Assembly (NCBI GenBank): GCA_965197415.1
Contig: OZ240207.1
Location: 1,364,001 to 1,428,000, forward strand
From: DAOUJI01 sp965197415
GTDB lineage: Bacteria > Chloroflexota > Dehalococcoidia > Lucifugimonadales > JAGWBF01
Length of the DNA stretch: 64,000 nucleotides
Direction: 5' to 3'
Shown: piece after piece, positions 1 through 8,798 of the stretch
Layout of the letters: each line of letters opens with the position of its first letter
Position numbering within the stretch: position 1 is the stretch's first letter
Translations under genes and position numbers: made by a program
Notes under the pieces: model-generated
The model's database searches: none
What the model was told of the DNA's origin: nothing
What the model saw: only the letters and a program-made list of their open reading frames with translations

Positions 1-273
1 GATCGGCTCGACGAGTTGGCGGCCAAGGCCGGCAGGGACCCACGCTCGATTGAGATCTCCTTGACCAGCCGTCCTGCGGACAGGAAACTCATCGAGCGAT
101 TCGAAGAGGCGGGAGCAACACGGGTAGAGATTACCCTGAGAGGAAGTCGCTCCACCGACGACGCCCTATTCAAGCTTGAGGAGGCCGCGAAAGAGGTGAT
201 ATACCAACCGTCCTCTGGAACGTCCATGGCTCTAACGCCAGATCGTAAGGTGTTTCCGGAACCGGCAGGCTGA
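1..273 (+). CDS. C-terminal end of a luciferase-like (LLM class) oxidoreductase, partial
   Basis: The frame is open from the first base of the window and ends with TGA at 271-273, so only about 90 C-terminal residues are present. The pattern of an A-x-x-A-G-R-D-P segment, then a beta strand with P, then a helix ending E-A-G-A-T-R-V and a final helix with E-E-A-A matches the C-terminal end of F420- or FMN-dependent luciferase-like monooxygenases. The true start lies upstream of the window; the TTG at 16 is only the first possible internal start. It is followed 36 bases later by the SMP-30 gene on the same strand, suggesting a shared transcript. The family call is inference from a short tail. 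Confidence 0.6.
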   Translation, partial: DRLDELAAKAGRDPRSIEISLTSRPADRKLIERFEEAGATRVEITLRGSRSTDDALFKLEEAAKEVIYQPSSGTSMALTPDRKVFPEPAG

Positions 274-309
274 GAGGACAGACATGGAGCAAGCAACGAG
301 GAGTGCGCT

Positions 310-1281
310 ATGACAACTATAGAGGTAATCTCCCCGGAGTTGGAACGCATCGTGTCCCTGGACGAAGAACACGAGATGTTGGGCGAGGGGTTTGGGCCCG
401 AAGAGTCACCGGAAAAGGACTCGCGAGGCCTGGGGGGAGTCTCTCCCTGTACCGAAGGACCGGTATGGTGGGAAGAGGGAGGATTCCTGCTCTTCAGCGA
501 CATCACCCATAACCGCAGGATGAAATGGGCGCCCGGCGAGGGCCTCTCCGTGTATCAGGAGCCCACCAACTTCGCCAACGGCCTCACCAGGGACCCCCAG
601 GGCAGGCTGGTGGCCTGTGAGCAGAGCCGTCGGCGGGTCACCCGCATCGAGCACGACGGGTCCGTCACGGTAATCGCCAACAAGTATCGGGCCACGCAGC
701 TGAACCGCCCCAACGACGTCATAGTCAGGTCCGACGGATGTGTCTACTTCTCCGATCCCGGGGCGCCGGCCCCGGGATTCGACCTGGACCATGCGAGCTT
801 TTACATGGTCACCCCGGACCTTGGCGAAATAGTCAACTTATTGGATTTCGGCTCACCCAACGGCCTGGACCTGTCTCCCGACGAAAGCATCCTTTACCTG
901 GTCCACAGTCGCGCTCGCCAGGTGTGGGGCTATGACCTTTCGCCCAACGGGTCCATTAACCGGGCCTCCGGACGCGTTATTTGCCAGATGAAGGACTCGG
1001 AAGGGCCTGGGGTGTTTGATGGCATGAAAGTGGACAGCGAGGGGAATATCTATTGTGCGGGCCCAGGCGGTGTCTGGATTTACGACCCGACAGGCAAGCA
1101 TCTGGGGATCATCTGGATCAAGGAGCCATGGTCTATACCGATTCGGACTTGGGAGGAGCAGATCGCCAACATAGGTTGGGGAGGAGACGATTGGAAGACC
1201 CTGTTTTATTGTGGCATCTGCTCCATGGGCCGTATTCAGTTGAAGATCCCGGGAATACGAATTCCGCGGGTTCCGGCTTAG
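310..1281 (+). CDS. SMP-30/gluconolactonase/LRE family protein
   Basis: A 323-residue six-bladed beta-propeller of the SMP-30/gluconolactonase family, which are metal-dependent lactone hydrolases acting on sugar lactones or related esters. The expected metal and catalytic ligands are visible: Glu49 in T-E-G-P, Asn135 in R-P-N-D-V, Asn184 in S-P-N-G-L and Asp237 in F-D-G-M-K-V-D. No signal peptide is seen, so it is probably cytoplasmic. The ATG at 310 is preceded by GAGGAG at good spacing. It lies between a luciferase-like oxidoreductase tail and a 2-hydroxyacid dehydrogenase, a set suggesting oxidation of a ring or sugar followed by lactone opening. The actual substrate cannot be read from sequence. 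Confidence 0.88.
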   Translation: MTTIEVISPELERIVSLDEEHEMLGEGFGPEESPEKDSRGLGGVSPCTEGPVWWEEGGFLLFSDITHNRRMKWAPGEGLSVYQEPTNFANGLTRDPQGRLVACEQSRRRVTRIEHDGSVTVIANKYRATQLNRPNDVIVRSDGCVYFSDPGAPAPGFDLDHASFYMVTPDLGEIVNLLDFGSPNGLDLSPDESILYLVHSRARQVWGYDLSPNGSINRASGRVICQMKDSEGPGVFDGMKVDSEGNIYCAGPGGVWIYDPTGKHLGIIWIKEPWSIPIRTWEEQIANIGWGGDDWKTLFYCGICSMGRIQLKIPGIRIPRVPA

Positions 1282-1318
1282 CGCCCCCGTCGCTAGGCTC
1301 TGATGAAAAGGAGGCGCC

Positions 1319-2311
1319 ATGACCACAACTAGGAAAAGGGTAGCTTTCCTGGCCGGGCCCCGATCTTTGGGGGGGCCCACCGGGCCCAGGGTGCTAGCCG
1401 AGGCCCCACTTGATGTAGAGGCGACTATAGTGGATGCCACCCTGCCCGATGATGAGAAGGTTCGCCTTCTCCAGGATGTCGAGGCCATCGTCGTCATCTC
1501 CGAGCCCCTGGACTTCAGTTTCCTTCGTGGCTGCCCCAGCGTGAAGCTGGTCCAGTCGATTAGCGCGGGGAACGACCTCTTGGACCTCAAGTCCCTGGCC
1601 GAGTTGGGCATCCCTCTAGCCTCTAATGGGGGCTCCAACGCCACCGCCGTTGCGGAGTATGCCATCGCCCTGATGATCGCCGCTTCCAGGAAGATGATGA
1701 GCCACTGGCACAATATAGTGAACGAACGTCGCTGGAAAGAAGGGCTGGAAGGCCCGCCCGGAATAGAGATCACCGGCAAGACCGTCGGCATCGTAGGATT
1801 TGGAGCCATCGGGAAGAACGTAGCCAGATTGCTCAGGGGATTTGACACCGAGACCATCTACTACGACATGGTGGAGGTCCCATTGGACGTACGGACAGAG
1901 CTCATGGCTGAACCGGCGTCCCTGGAGGACGTGATGCGCCGGTCGGACATCGTGTCCCTCCATCTGCCCTACTATTCAAAGACACGGAAGATCATCGGGG
2001 AGCACGAGTTGGGGCTAATGAAGCCAACTTCCTACCTTATCAACACCGGCAGGGGTGGTATAGTTGACGAAGAGGCTCTCTATCGCGTCCTGAAAAACAA
2101 AAGCATCGCCGGCGCCGCCCTGGACGTTTTCGACCCTGAGCCTCCTTCGCCTGACAATCCTCTGTTCGATCTGGACAACGTGGTCGCCACGCCCCATAGA
2201 GCGGGCGGCACTCAGGAAAGCTCAGTGCGAGGAGTACGATTCTGTTGGGCCAACATCGGGCGGGTGCTGCTGGGGAAGCCTCCTCTAGCTGTGGTCGGTC
2301 CCGAAGGTTAA
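1319..2311 (+). CDS. D-isomer-specific 2-hydroxyacid dehydrogenase
   Basis: A 330-residue NAD(P)-dependent dehydrogenase interconverting D-2-hydroxyacids and 2-oxoacids. The nucleotide-binding glycine motif G-F-G-A-I-G is at residues 160-165. The catalytic triad of the family is complete: Arg245 in N-T-G-R-G, Glu274 in D-P-E-P and His293 in T-P-H-R-A-G. The start is well supported by AAGGAGG seven bases before ATG. It lies 37 bases after the SMP-30 gene and 100 bases before a luciferase-like oxidoreductase on the same strand, so the four genes probably form one catabolic transcript. Close families (phosphoglycerate dehydrogenase, hydroxypyruvate or glyoxylate reductase) cannot be separated by eye. 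Confidence 0.92.
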   Translation: MTTTRKRVAFLAGPRSLGGPTGPRVLAEAPLDVEATIVDATLPDDEKVRLLQDVEAIVVISEPLDFSFLRGCPSVKLVQSISAGNDLLDLKSLAELGIPLASNGGSNATAVAEYAIALMIAASRKMMSHWHNIVNERRWKEGLEGPPGIEITGKTVGIVGFGAIGKNVARLLRGFDTETIYYDMVEVPLDVRTELMAEPASLEDVMRRSDIVSLHLPYYSKTRKIIGEHELGLMKPTSYLINTGRGGIVDEEALYRVLKNKSIAGAALDVFDPEPPSPDNPLFDLDNVVATPHRAGGTQESSVRGVRFCWANIGRVLLGKPPLAVVGPEG

Positions 2312-2411
2312 GACCCGGCTATGCCGAGGCTGCTACAGGCCTGCCATCCTCGGCTTCAATGAGATTCCAGGCGGGTTTCGGAGGTCCCGAAAAGCCAGTA
2401 GGAGCCAACTG

Positions 2412-3530
2412 ATGAGATTCAGCATATTTTTCCAGCTTCGTTTCCCCGAACCCTGGACAGCCGACGGAGAGTACAAGTGCCTGCAGGAAGCTATGGAGCA
2501 AATCATCTACGCTGAAGAGATGGGTTTCGACGCTGTGTGGATGACGGAACACCCCTTTTCACCTAATTGGTCCACTGCAAGCGCTCCCGATGTGATGCTG
2601 AGCGCTGTGAGCCAGCGAACCTCAAAGATGCGTCTGGGTTTTGGGATGGTGTTGTCTCCTATTCACCACCCACTGCACGTTGCCGTGAAGGTATCCACCC
2701 TCGACCTGCTGAGCAATGGCCGGGTGGACCTGGGCATAGGCCGTCCGCCAAATCCTTACTTCACCGTCCCCTTCGGCGTAAGCATTGACGACTCTGCTGG
2801 TATGACCCGGGAAGCCCTGTCTATGATCCCTCGCATGTGGACTGAGGATGTCTTTTCCTTTGAAGGTGAATACTATAACGTACCACCCCGCGAGATAGCC
2901 CCTAAGCCCTTGCAGAAGCCGCACCCACCCATATGGACAGCAGCAGGCCAGGAAGATACGGCCCGTATGGCAGGAAATTTGGGCCTCGGATGCATGCTTC
3001 ATGTCAGGTTTGGCCTTGAGCGGGTGCAAAGGTTTGTAAAAACCTACAAGGAGGCAATAAGGGATGCCAAGCCGGTTGGGAGTTTTGTCAACGACCATGC
3101 GATCGGTGAAACGATAGCCTTATGTGAGGAAAACAACCAACGGGCCAGGCAGAGGGGTGCGGAGTCGGTGGTCATCCAAAACAAGAAGGGCCAACTACGA
3201 CGGCGGCTGCATTGGTCAAGGGGCCGTGAGGACTCGCCGTCCGAGAAATCGGTGGACCAGTTGCAGCACGTTCAGAACGATCCGCCCTATCAGGCGCCCG
3301 ATGATCTTGAAAGTCTGCTGGACGACGCGTGTTGGTGCTTTGGTGACCCCGACGCCTGTATCGAGTTCGCGGAGCAATATGAGGCGGCGGGCCTAGAAGA
3401 ACTCATGCTCGACTTTCAGGCTGTCTTTGGCACCACCCACCAAGACAGCATGAACTCGATTCGTCTCTTTGGGAAGTATGTCATACCGCACTTCCAAGAG
3501 AAGGCGAAAAAAGCTAAGGCCACGGCATAG
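2412..3530 (+). CDS. Luciferase-like (LLM class) flavin-dependent oxidoreductase
   Basis: A 372-residue protein with the TIM-barrel pattern of bacterial-luciferase-like monooxygenases. It has an N-terminal strand F-S-I-F-F-Q, then A-E-E-M-G-F-D-A-V-W-M-T-E-H with the typical D-x-V-W-x-x-E-H, then S-x-R-T-S-K-M-R-L-G and the L-D-L-L-S-N-G-R-V-D-L-G-I-G-R segment that packs on the flavin. Family members use FMN or F420; which one cannot be decided here. The ATG at 2412 has TAGGAG upstream. It is the last gene of the plus-strand cluster and converges on a minus-strand gene. A charged segment at about residues 260-290 is longer than usual in the family. Confidence 0.9.
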   Translation: MRFSIFFQLRFPEPWTADGEYKCLQEAMEQIIYAEEMGFDAVWMTEHPFSPNWSTASAPDVMLSAVSQRTSKMRLGFGMVLSPIHHPLHVAVKVSTLDLLSNGRVDLGIGRPPNPYFTVPFGVSIDDSAGMTREALSMIPRMWTEDVFSFEGEYYNVPPREIAPKPLQKPHPPIWTAAGQEDTARMAGNLGLGCMLHVRFGLERVQRFVKTYKEAIRDAKPVGSFVNDHAIGETIALCEENNQRARQRGAESVVIQNKKGQLRRRLHWSRGREDSPSEKSVDQLQHVQNDPPYQAPDDLESLLDDACWCFGDPDACIEFAEQYEAAGLEELMLDFQAVFGTTHQDSMNSIRLFGKYVIPHFQEKAKKAKATA

Positions 3531-3611
3531 CGCGCCGGCCCCGAAGGCGCCCCTGACCCCCGCGGAGAGGGATGGCCCGCAGGCCAGAGTGAAGGGCTAC
3601 AGGCTTGATGA

Positions 3612-3633
3612 TTCGACAGGCTCACTACGAACG
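3612..3633. repeat. Short dispersed-type repeat between convergent genes
   Basis: The 22 bases beginning TTCGACAGGCTCAC and ending ACGAACG resemble a dispersed intergenic sequence seen in many environmental genomes (CGTTCG...GAGC.TGTCGAA). It sits in the 138-base gap between two convergent genes. It could be a decayed miniature element. Only one copy is seen in this window, so the call rests on resemblance to remembered repeats. Confidence 0.35.
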
Positions 3634-3668
3634 AGAGGCTCCCGTTCATGTTTTAGGTCAGGTGAGCG

Positions 3669-4340
3669 CTAGTCCATGGGCCAGACGCGCCTCATAGCTA
3701 GAGTATAGATCAGTGACATACCGTCGAACATTCGTCCCTGCTGCTCCCATTCCTCGCCGATTGTCGCCAGTTCGCGCAGGGCCTGACCGGGGTCCGCTCG
3801 GTCCGTCTCGAAGAGGTTGAGGTACTTTCCCTTGGACCCCTCGATGTCCAGACTTTCATACCGGTAGGCGGTGTGGTACAGCCCGGTGTCCAGTACATCT
3901 GGGATGTGGACATCGTTGTACCAGCGATTGAACTCCCCTTCCCGGCTCTGGTCGTCACAGTTCAGCAGCACAACCAGATTTCCGGTGACGGGCCGGATGG
4001 CGGAGCGGAACTGGCCGCCTAGTTTTTTGAACAGCCCTACAAGCTGCACATCCGCCAGGGGCGACATGCGCTCCGGATTCTGGCGCGAGGGAGACTGCTG
4101 TTGCTGGACCTCCCAGGCAGCCGAAACGTCGTCCCAGGTGCACTCGCCCATGGCCAGGTACCCTGGCTCACCCGGCTTGGGATCCGCGTTGGCGAGCCGC
4201 ATGGGGTTCACGAATATCCCCGGCGCTGACGCGTCCGGCAGATGTATGTGGTTATACCAGCGGTTGAACTCCGCCTCCTTCTCGGGGTTGGCACAGTTGG
4301 TTAGCGCAAAGATTAGTCCGTTGGGGTAGCGTCCTTCCAT
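3669..4340 (-). CDS. Protein with two tandem dimeric alpha/beta-barrel (EthD-like) domains
   Basis: About 223 residues. The motif E-F-N-R-W-Y-N-x-x-H-[IL]-P-D occurs twice, once in each half, each after a strand with L-x-N-C, showing an internal duplication of a ferredoxin-like stress-responsive/EthD-type domain. The open frame extends to 4598, but the ATG at 4340 has AAAGGAG at ideal spacing and begins exactly at the first domain, so the shorter start is chosen. Such domains occur in small ring-modifying or chaperone-like proteins; the role here is unknown. It is divergent from the IS element and convergent with the catabolic cluster. Confidence 0.75.
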   Translation of the reverse strand: MEGRYPNGLIFALTNCANPEKEAEFNRWYNHIHLPDASAPGIFVNPMRLANADPKPGEPGYLAMGECTWDDVSAAWEVQQQQSPSRQNPERMSPLADVQLVGLFKKLGGQFRSAIRPVTGNLVVLLNCDDQSREGEFNRWYNDVHIPDVLDTGLYHTAYRYESLDIEGSKGKYLNLFETDRADPGQALRELATIGEEWEQQGRMFDGMSLIYTLAMRRVWPMD

Positions 4341-4716
4341 GACCCTCTCCTTTGGCGCCACAAGCCCGCCGTCATAGGGCATGACCCTCGGGCGCAAGGG
4401 CATTATCGGTACGGAACTATTATAGAGAGCAACGCCGAACCTGGCCACAATATTCACAGGTTGTAACTCTTCAGACTGAGGATAGCTCCAGTTTGGAGTG
4501 TAGGGAGATTCATGTCTATGGTGTATCTTGCCACCTGGTTCTTGACCAGCGATACCCCGCAGACTTAGCCGACTCTGGACAGTTACCACAAGTCGCACCT
4601 GACTCGGCAGTAGTCAGCCGCGAGAGAGCGCAGCAGGGGATCGAGTTCCGCTACAACAATAGCATACGGGTCCTATCTAGGCCGCCCTGACCTTACCCCG
4701 AAGTTAGTATCACTGC

Positions 4717-5532
4717 CTAGGAGAGCCCGGCCATTGAGTCAGCAAACTCTTTGGGTGTTTTGCCTTTCAGGGAGCTGTGAGGCCTGACCTCATTGTAGTC
4801 CTGCCGCCAGGTCTCTATGATCTCCCTGGCGTGCCTCACGCTCATGAACCAGTTGATGTTCAAGCATTCGTCGCGCAGTCGGCCGTTGAAGCTTTCAGCG
4901 AAGGCGTTCTCTACCGGCTTGCCAGGACGGATAAAGCTCAGCTTGATGCCCCTCCGATAAGCCCACTCATCCATGGCCTTGCCTGCGAATTCCGGGCCGT
5001 TGTCTACGGTGATCACTTCAGGTAGCCCCCATGTCTCTGCCAGCCTCTCCAGGACTCCCACTACTCTGGCGCCTCCCAAGGAAGTATCTACCTCGATGGC
5101 CGGGCACTCCCGGGAGTAGTCATCCACTATGGCCAATGCCCGGAAGCGCCGACCGATCACAGTGTTATCCGAGACAAAGTCCATGGACCACCTCTGGTTA
5201 GGGCGCACCGGGGATGGAACGGTCTCCCTGGCCCTTGCCGCGCCCTTGCGCCTTCTCTTCTTCCTGAGCGCAAGGCCCTCTTCACTGTAGATGCGCTCTG
5301 TACGCTTGTGATTGATCACCAGGCCTTCCCTCTTCAGCATGATGTGCAACCTGGGACTGCCGAAGCGCTTCCTCTCCCCTGCCAACTCACGCATTCTCCG
5401 GCGCAGGACGTCATCGTCGCCCTGCTTCGGCTTGTACCGGTAGACCGAGGGTGAGATACCGGTAAGCAGACAGGCCCTTCTCTCACTCAGCCCAAGGCTT
5501 TCTGTGGCATATGCCGCTGCCAGCTTCTTCAC
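4717..5532 (-). CDS. IS3-family transposase OrfB (DDE integrase domain)
   Basis: 271 residues in the orfB frame. The HTH_21-like segment (R-x-R-M-R-E-L-A, then R-F-G-S-P-R-L-H) is followed by the rve integrase core. The DDE triad is visible: Asp118 in W-S-M-D-F-V, Asp177 in T-V-D-N-G-P-E-F and Glu213 in F-A-E-S-F-N-G. The protein is probably made mainly as an OrfAB fusion by -1 frameshifting at 5547-5553. Reading through the shift joins orfA residues A-K-N to L-L-K-P-K-V-K-K-L directly upstream of the listed GTG start. The gene looks intact. Confidence 0.95.
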   Translation of the reverse strand: MKKLAAAYATESLGLSERRACLLTGISPSVYRYKPKQGDDDVLRRRMRELAGERKRFGSPRLHIMLKREGLVINHKRTERIYSEEGLALRKKRRRKGAARARETVPSPVRPNQRWSMDFVSDNTVIGRRFRALAIVDDYSRECPAIEVDTSLGGARVVGVLERLAETWGLPEVITVDNGPEFAGKAMDEWAYRRGIKLSFIRPGKPVENAFAESFNGRLRDECLNINWFMSVRHAREIIETWRQDYNEVRPHSSLKGKTPKEFADSMAGLS

Positions 5533-5540
5533 CTTGGGCT

Positions 5541-5822
5541 TCAGAAGTTTTTTGCCAGCAACTCCTTAAGAGACCAGTTGTCCAACGCCTGCTGGGCCAC
5601 AATCTGCTTAAGACGCCGGTTCTCTTCCTCAAGGGACCTCAGCCTCTTCAACTCGTTCAGCGTCAGCCCAGCGTACTTGGCCTTCCACTTGTAGAAGGCG
5701 CCTTCGCTCATGCCGTGCCTGCGACACAACTCCCCAGTCTTGGCCCCTGCCTCCGCCTCGTTCAGGACCGCTATGATCTGCTCCTCGGTGTACCTCTTCC
5801 GTGCCATGAGCCCTCCTTCCAT
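5541..5822 (-). CDS. IS3-family transposase OrfA (HTH)
   Basis: 93 residues. The N-terminal R-Y-T-E-E-Q-I-I-A-V-L-N-E-A-E-A-G followed by C-R-R-H-G-M-S-E-G-A-F-Y-K-W-K is the HTH_Tnp_1 DNA-binding fold of IS3 OrfA. It is followed by a leucine-zipper-like stretch (L-E-E-E-N-R-R-L-K). It binds the terminal repeats and, fused to OrfB, forms the transposase. The ATG at 5822 is preceded by GGAAGGAGGG. It ends in TGA at 5541-5543, six bases after the slippery heptamer. Confidence 0.95.
   Translation of the reverse strand: MEGGLMARKRYTEEQIIAVLNEAEAGAKTGELCRRHGMSEGAFYKWKAKYAGLTLNELKRLRSLEEENRRLKQIVAQQALDNWSLKELLAKNF
5547..5553 (-). promoter_or_regulatory. -1 programmed frameshift site AAAAAAC of the IS3 element
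   Basis: On the minus strand the end of orfA reads gcA AAA AAC ttc tga, a perfect X-XXY-YYZ slippery heptamer in the correct frame two codons before the orfA stop. A one-base backward slip continues directly into the orfB frame. The frame arithmetic between orfA and orfB fits -1. Confidence 0.9.
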
Positions 5823-5965
5823 GTCCTATTTTACCCGGAGGACTCTCTTTGCCACTGCTCCTGTTTTCGGGGGTAAGGTCAGCCCCTCTTTGATCATTGG
5901 CGACGACTAGCTCGTATGTGGATCTAGCTCCCGACGGTCTCCATGAGCACAGTGCACCCATCTCC

Positions 5966-6690
5966 AGTCACATTCCCCGATTCTCCCGACCTAGACTCCT
6001 CATACCAACCTTGACGTGAGTATCCTTCACTTGCTCGATGGTGTAAGCCACGCGCTCCAGGCGAGTCTTCAAGGGGATTTCGGGGCCGCTGATCACGGCT
6101 GAAGGCCAGGTCGTTGGAGTCAGGGTTGAGCCTCCATGAGAGGCAGTCCACTCTGGGCAGGTAGAGCTGGCGGACATTGATCGCGGACTAGACGAACTCC
6201 ATCTGAAGCATGAGGACACCTGTATTTGCCCAGTACTCGGCGTGGTAGGCCTTGGTTTGGCAGGAGTGGGGCCGGCCGTCGGTGAAGCCCTCGTTATATT
6301 TCACACCATCCCAACCCCTTTTTCATCCTGTGGGAGGATAGTAGAGGCATCCACGGCCTCCCTCATCGTCTCGACGTTGTCGATCTAGGGCGCCTCAGCG
6401 ATCCCCAAATCGAAAAGGGAGCCGATTAGATACGCTTCGCGCGGGTGCCTGGTACGCGACTTGACCAGCGTCTCTAGCTCGGCGGTGAGCCGGCAGAGTT
6501 CGCTCAGTGTCACTTCGTTCAACGCATTGTGTTGCATGTCTATTGAGAAGAAGTCATAGGGATAGCGGTTCAACAGGGTTTCCAGCCTGGATTGATCAGC
6601 ATCCCGTCCTGGAGAACCGCCAATGGCTACCTCGCCTTTGGGTATGGTTCGTTTCAGTAACTGTTCAGAGTTGATGAGAGAGGAGTAAAC
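5966..6690 (-). pseudogene. Decayed HpcH/HpaI-type aldolase gene
   Basis: Minus-strand translation gives a recognisable but broken aldolase. Segment F-F-S-I-D-M-Q-H-N is followed by Y-L-I-G-S-L-F-D-L-G-I-A-E-A-P, then an in-frame TAG near 6387, then I-D-N-V-E-T-M-R-E-A-V-D. Near 6302 the frame must shift to give Y-N-E-G-F-T-D-G-R-P-H-S. Another TAG (near 6190) and a second shift near 6085 precede the tail A-Y-T-I-E-Q-V-K-D-T-H-V-K-V-G. The I-D-x-Q-H motif and the D-L-G...P-x-I-D-x-V-E-T pattern are those of the HpcH/HpaI (2-oxo-3-deoxy acid aldolase) superfamily. At least two stops and two frameshifts make it non-functional. The IS407-like element sits just downstream. Confidence 0.75.
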
Positions 6691-7604
6691 TGCCCCATTC
6701 AAAGAGCGGATTGAGGTTTTGGGACCGCCAGCATCCAAAGAGGGATGCCAAGACCATTTTACTGGACGTGCCCTGTTCAGACCGTGTGCCGCCACTCATC
6801 TTACAGCTAATCACCAAATGCCTCAGGATACGTTCTATAGAGTTGTTTTCGGGGGCAAGTCTGGGTGCGAATTGGTGATTGGGCCTTTTGGGCGGCCTGA
6901 TGGTTGGTCCTGAGGATGACCCCGACGCTCAGGCCGAACCGATGCAAGGTTTGCAGATACTATTGATCGCCCGAAATGGCAGCCATCCCACCTCCCGCAA
7001 CGTCATCATCAGACTCACAAGATTGACCTCAAAACGTTGACGCTTCACGCCAGTCTCTACAACTGATCCTGCGTCAGCCGCCGTCTTCTGCATAGTCCTC
7101 GCATGCGGGCCTAAATGAAGTGCTCAGTCACCTCCACCAGAGTCTAGGGAAGCTTGATGACTTCTCGCGTACTATGCACCTACGCGCCTGCGCATAAAAC
7201 CGCGGGTACGGCGTTTTCACAGCCCCTTCCATCCCTGGGCTGGCGCCGCTTGGTGAAGATGCCGAACGAGAGGATCGACGGGGTGGCACGTGAGCAGCAC
7301 AAAGGCTGGAGACCACCGAGGAGGAGCTTGAGGATATGAAGCGGAGGCTGAAACGCATCTGGTGCGTCATCGTGAACTCCGAGCTCGACATCTCGAACGC
7401 AGCCTCCCACATCGGGAAGCACCGGGAGCGCCAGGAACAGCTAGAGATCGTTGCAGATGAGGCGCGGGTGCTACTGGCGGAGCTACGTCAGCCAGCTGCA
7501 CCGCAAATGCGCCGACCTTATCGGGGAGCTAATCACCTCCGTAACGCAGCAAACATCCGCTCCACCGCCGCCTTCACCAAGACAGAGTGGCCCTGTCAAG
7601 CGTC
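6691..7604. other. About 0.9 kb with no convincing gene
   Basis: Short open frames occur on both strands, the longest about 90 codons. None has a recognisable motif, a good ribosome site and non-shadow composition together. A plus-strand frame at 7336-7608 has helical, charged residues (R-Q-E-Q-L-E-I-V-A-D-E-A) but no family that I recognise. Given the pseudogene and IS elements around it, this looks like decayed mobile or coding DNA. Confidence 0.5.
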
Positions 7605-8798
7605 CTAACCCCTGCCTGACATCCCCATTAGTAGAGCGCCCCTATCAATCTCGCCCAGCAGGCTCCCGTTATCAGCGACCACCGCAATCGGTTGTTCGGT
7701 CTCGGCCGCCATCGGGATAATCTCTTCGATATATGCATCCGGGTCCGTGGTCATCGCCGGGATGATATTTGCTTCTTCCAGGGACTCCTTCCGTTGGGAG
7801 ACTAGGGCCTTAGCTTCGTCCTCAGTTAGAATCCCCCGCAGCGTGAAATCGCGTGCTATCAGGAACACGGCGTCGAGGCCGTAATTCTGCATGGTGTGCA
7901 GGGCCACGCGAGGGCCCTGCCGTTCGTACATGACCACGTCCGGCTCCCTCATGATTGCCTTCGCCTGAATGACCTTTGCCCTGGATACGTCCCGCACGAA
8001 ATCGGTTACGTAGTCGTCAGTCGGCAGCGTGACAATCTCCTCGGGCGAACCCTCCTGGATGATCTCTCCGTCCCGCATGATTGCGATGCGATCGCCTATT
8101 TTGAGGGCTTCGTTCAGATCGTGAGTTATGAACACTATGGTCTTGTGGAGATCAGTCTGAAGGGAATTGAGCTCGTCTTGCATCTCTCTTCGTATGAGGG
8201 GGTCCAGGCCGCTGAAGGGCTCGTCCATAAGCAGCACATCTGAATTGACCGCCAGGGCTCTGGCGAGGCCGACGCGCTGCTGCATCCCGCCGCTCATCTC
8301 CCTGGGGTAGTTGTATTCCCAACCCTTGAGTCCCACGGTCTCGATGGCCTCCGCCGCAGCTTGGCGCCTAGCTTCCTTGTCCATGCCCCTTACTTCCAGG
8401 CCGTATGCCACGTTGCCCATTACGTTGAGGTGCGGAAGAAGGCCGTAGTGCTGAAAAACCATGGCGATCTTGCTGCGCCGGAATTGCACTAGCTGCTCCA
8501 GAGAGTATCTCTGAATGTCCTCACCGTCGAAATATATCTGCCCCGCGCTGATTTCTGTGAGTCTGATGAGGCAGCGCACCAGGGTCGACTTGCCGCTGCC
8601 GGACAGGCCCATGACGACGAAGACCTGTCCAGTGTTGACGACGAATGAGACGTCCCTGAGCGCGACAACGACACCCAACTCCTGCCGAATCTCAGTACGA
8701 CTCTTCGACGCATACTTCGGCTGAAGAGCCGTCTCCGGCTTATCGCCGAATATCTTCCATACGTTGTTGACCTCTATCTGGTGTTCACGTTGGCTCAT
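7605..8798 (-). CDS. proV: Glycine betaine/proline-type ABC transporter ATP-binding protein
   Basis: 397 residues, the usual length for ProV/OpuAA. Walker A G-L-S-G-S-G-K-S-T is at 64-72, the Q-loop Gln at 116, signature M-S-G-G-M-Q-Q-R at 168-175, Walker B L-L-M-D-E-P at 189-194 and the switch His at 226. The N-terminal extension K-I-F-G-D-K-P and the C-terminal region after about 275, ending in a CBS-like pair, are typical of the quaternary-amine uptake ATPases (osmoprotection). No permease (proW) or binding protein (proX) is adjacent: the downstream side is decayed DNA and the upstream side an IS5-family element, so the operon appears broken. GGGAG precedes the ATG. Function depends on partners elsewhere. 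Confidence 0.9.
   Translation of the reverse strand: MSQREHQIEVNNVWKIFGDKPETALQPKYASKSRTEIRQELGVVVALRDVSFVVNTGQVFVVMGLSGSGKSTLVRCLIRLTEISAGQIYFDGEDIQRYSLEQLVQFRRSKIAMVFQHYGLLPHLNVMGNVAYGLEVRGMDKEARRQAAAEAIETVGLKGWEYNYPREMSGGMQQRVGLARALAVNSDVLLMDEPFSGLDPLIRREMQDELNSLQTDLHKTIVFITHDLNEALKIGDRIAIMRDGEIIQEGSPEEIVTLPTDDYVTDFVRDVSRAKVIQAKAIMREPDVVMYERQGPRVALHTMQNYGLDAVFLIARDFTLRGILTEDEAKALVSQRKESLEEANIIPAMTTDPDAYIEEIIPMAAETEQPIAVVADNGSLLGEIDRGALLMGMSGRG

Larger units (their letters stand above)
4688..5881 (-). mobile_element. Complete IS3-family insertion sequence, IS407-like group
   Basis: The element is bounded by imperfect inverted repeats. The left end begins TGACCTTACCCCGAA at 4688, and the reverse complement of the right end begins TGACCTTACCCCCGAA, ending at 5881. 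The 4-base direct repeat GCCC flanks both ends (4684-4687 and 5882-5885), as expected for IS407-group target duplication. Inside are orfA and orfB in the typical -1 frameshift arrangement with an intact slippery heptamer. Everything needed for transposition appears present, so this looks like a recent insertion. It landed immediately next to a decayed aldolase gene. Confidence 0.95.

Noticed and set aside
7154..7608. Plus-strand small frames as genes
   Set aside because: Overlapping frames of both strands, no domain and no supporting context. Kept only as a note on a decayed region.
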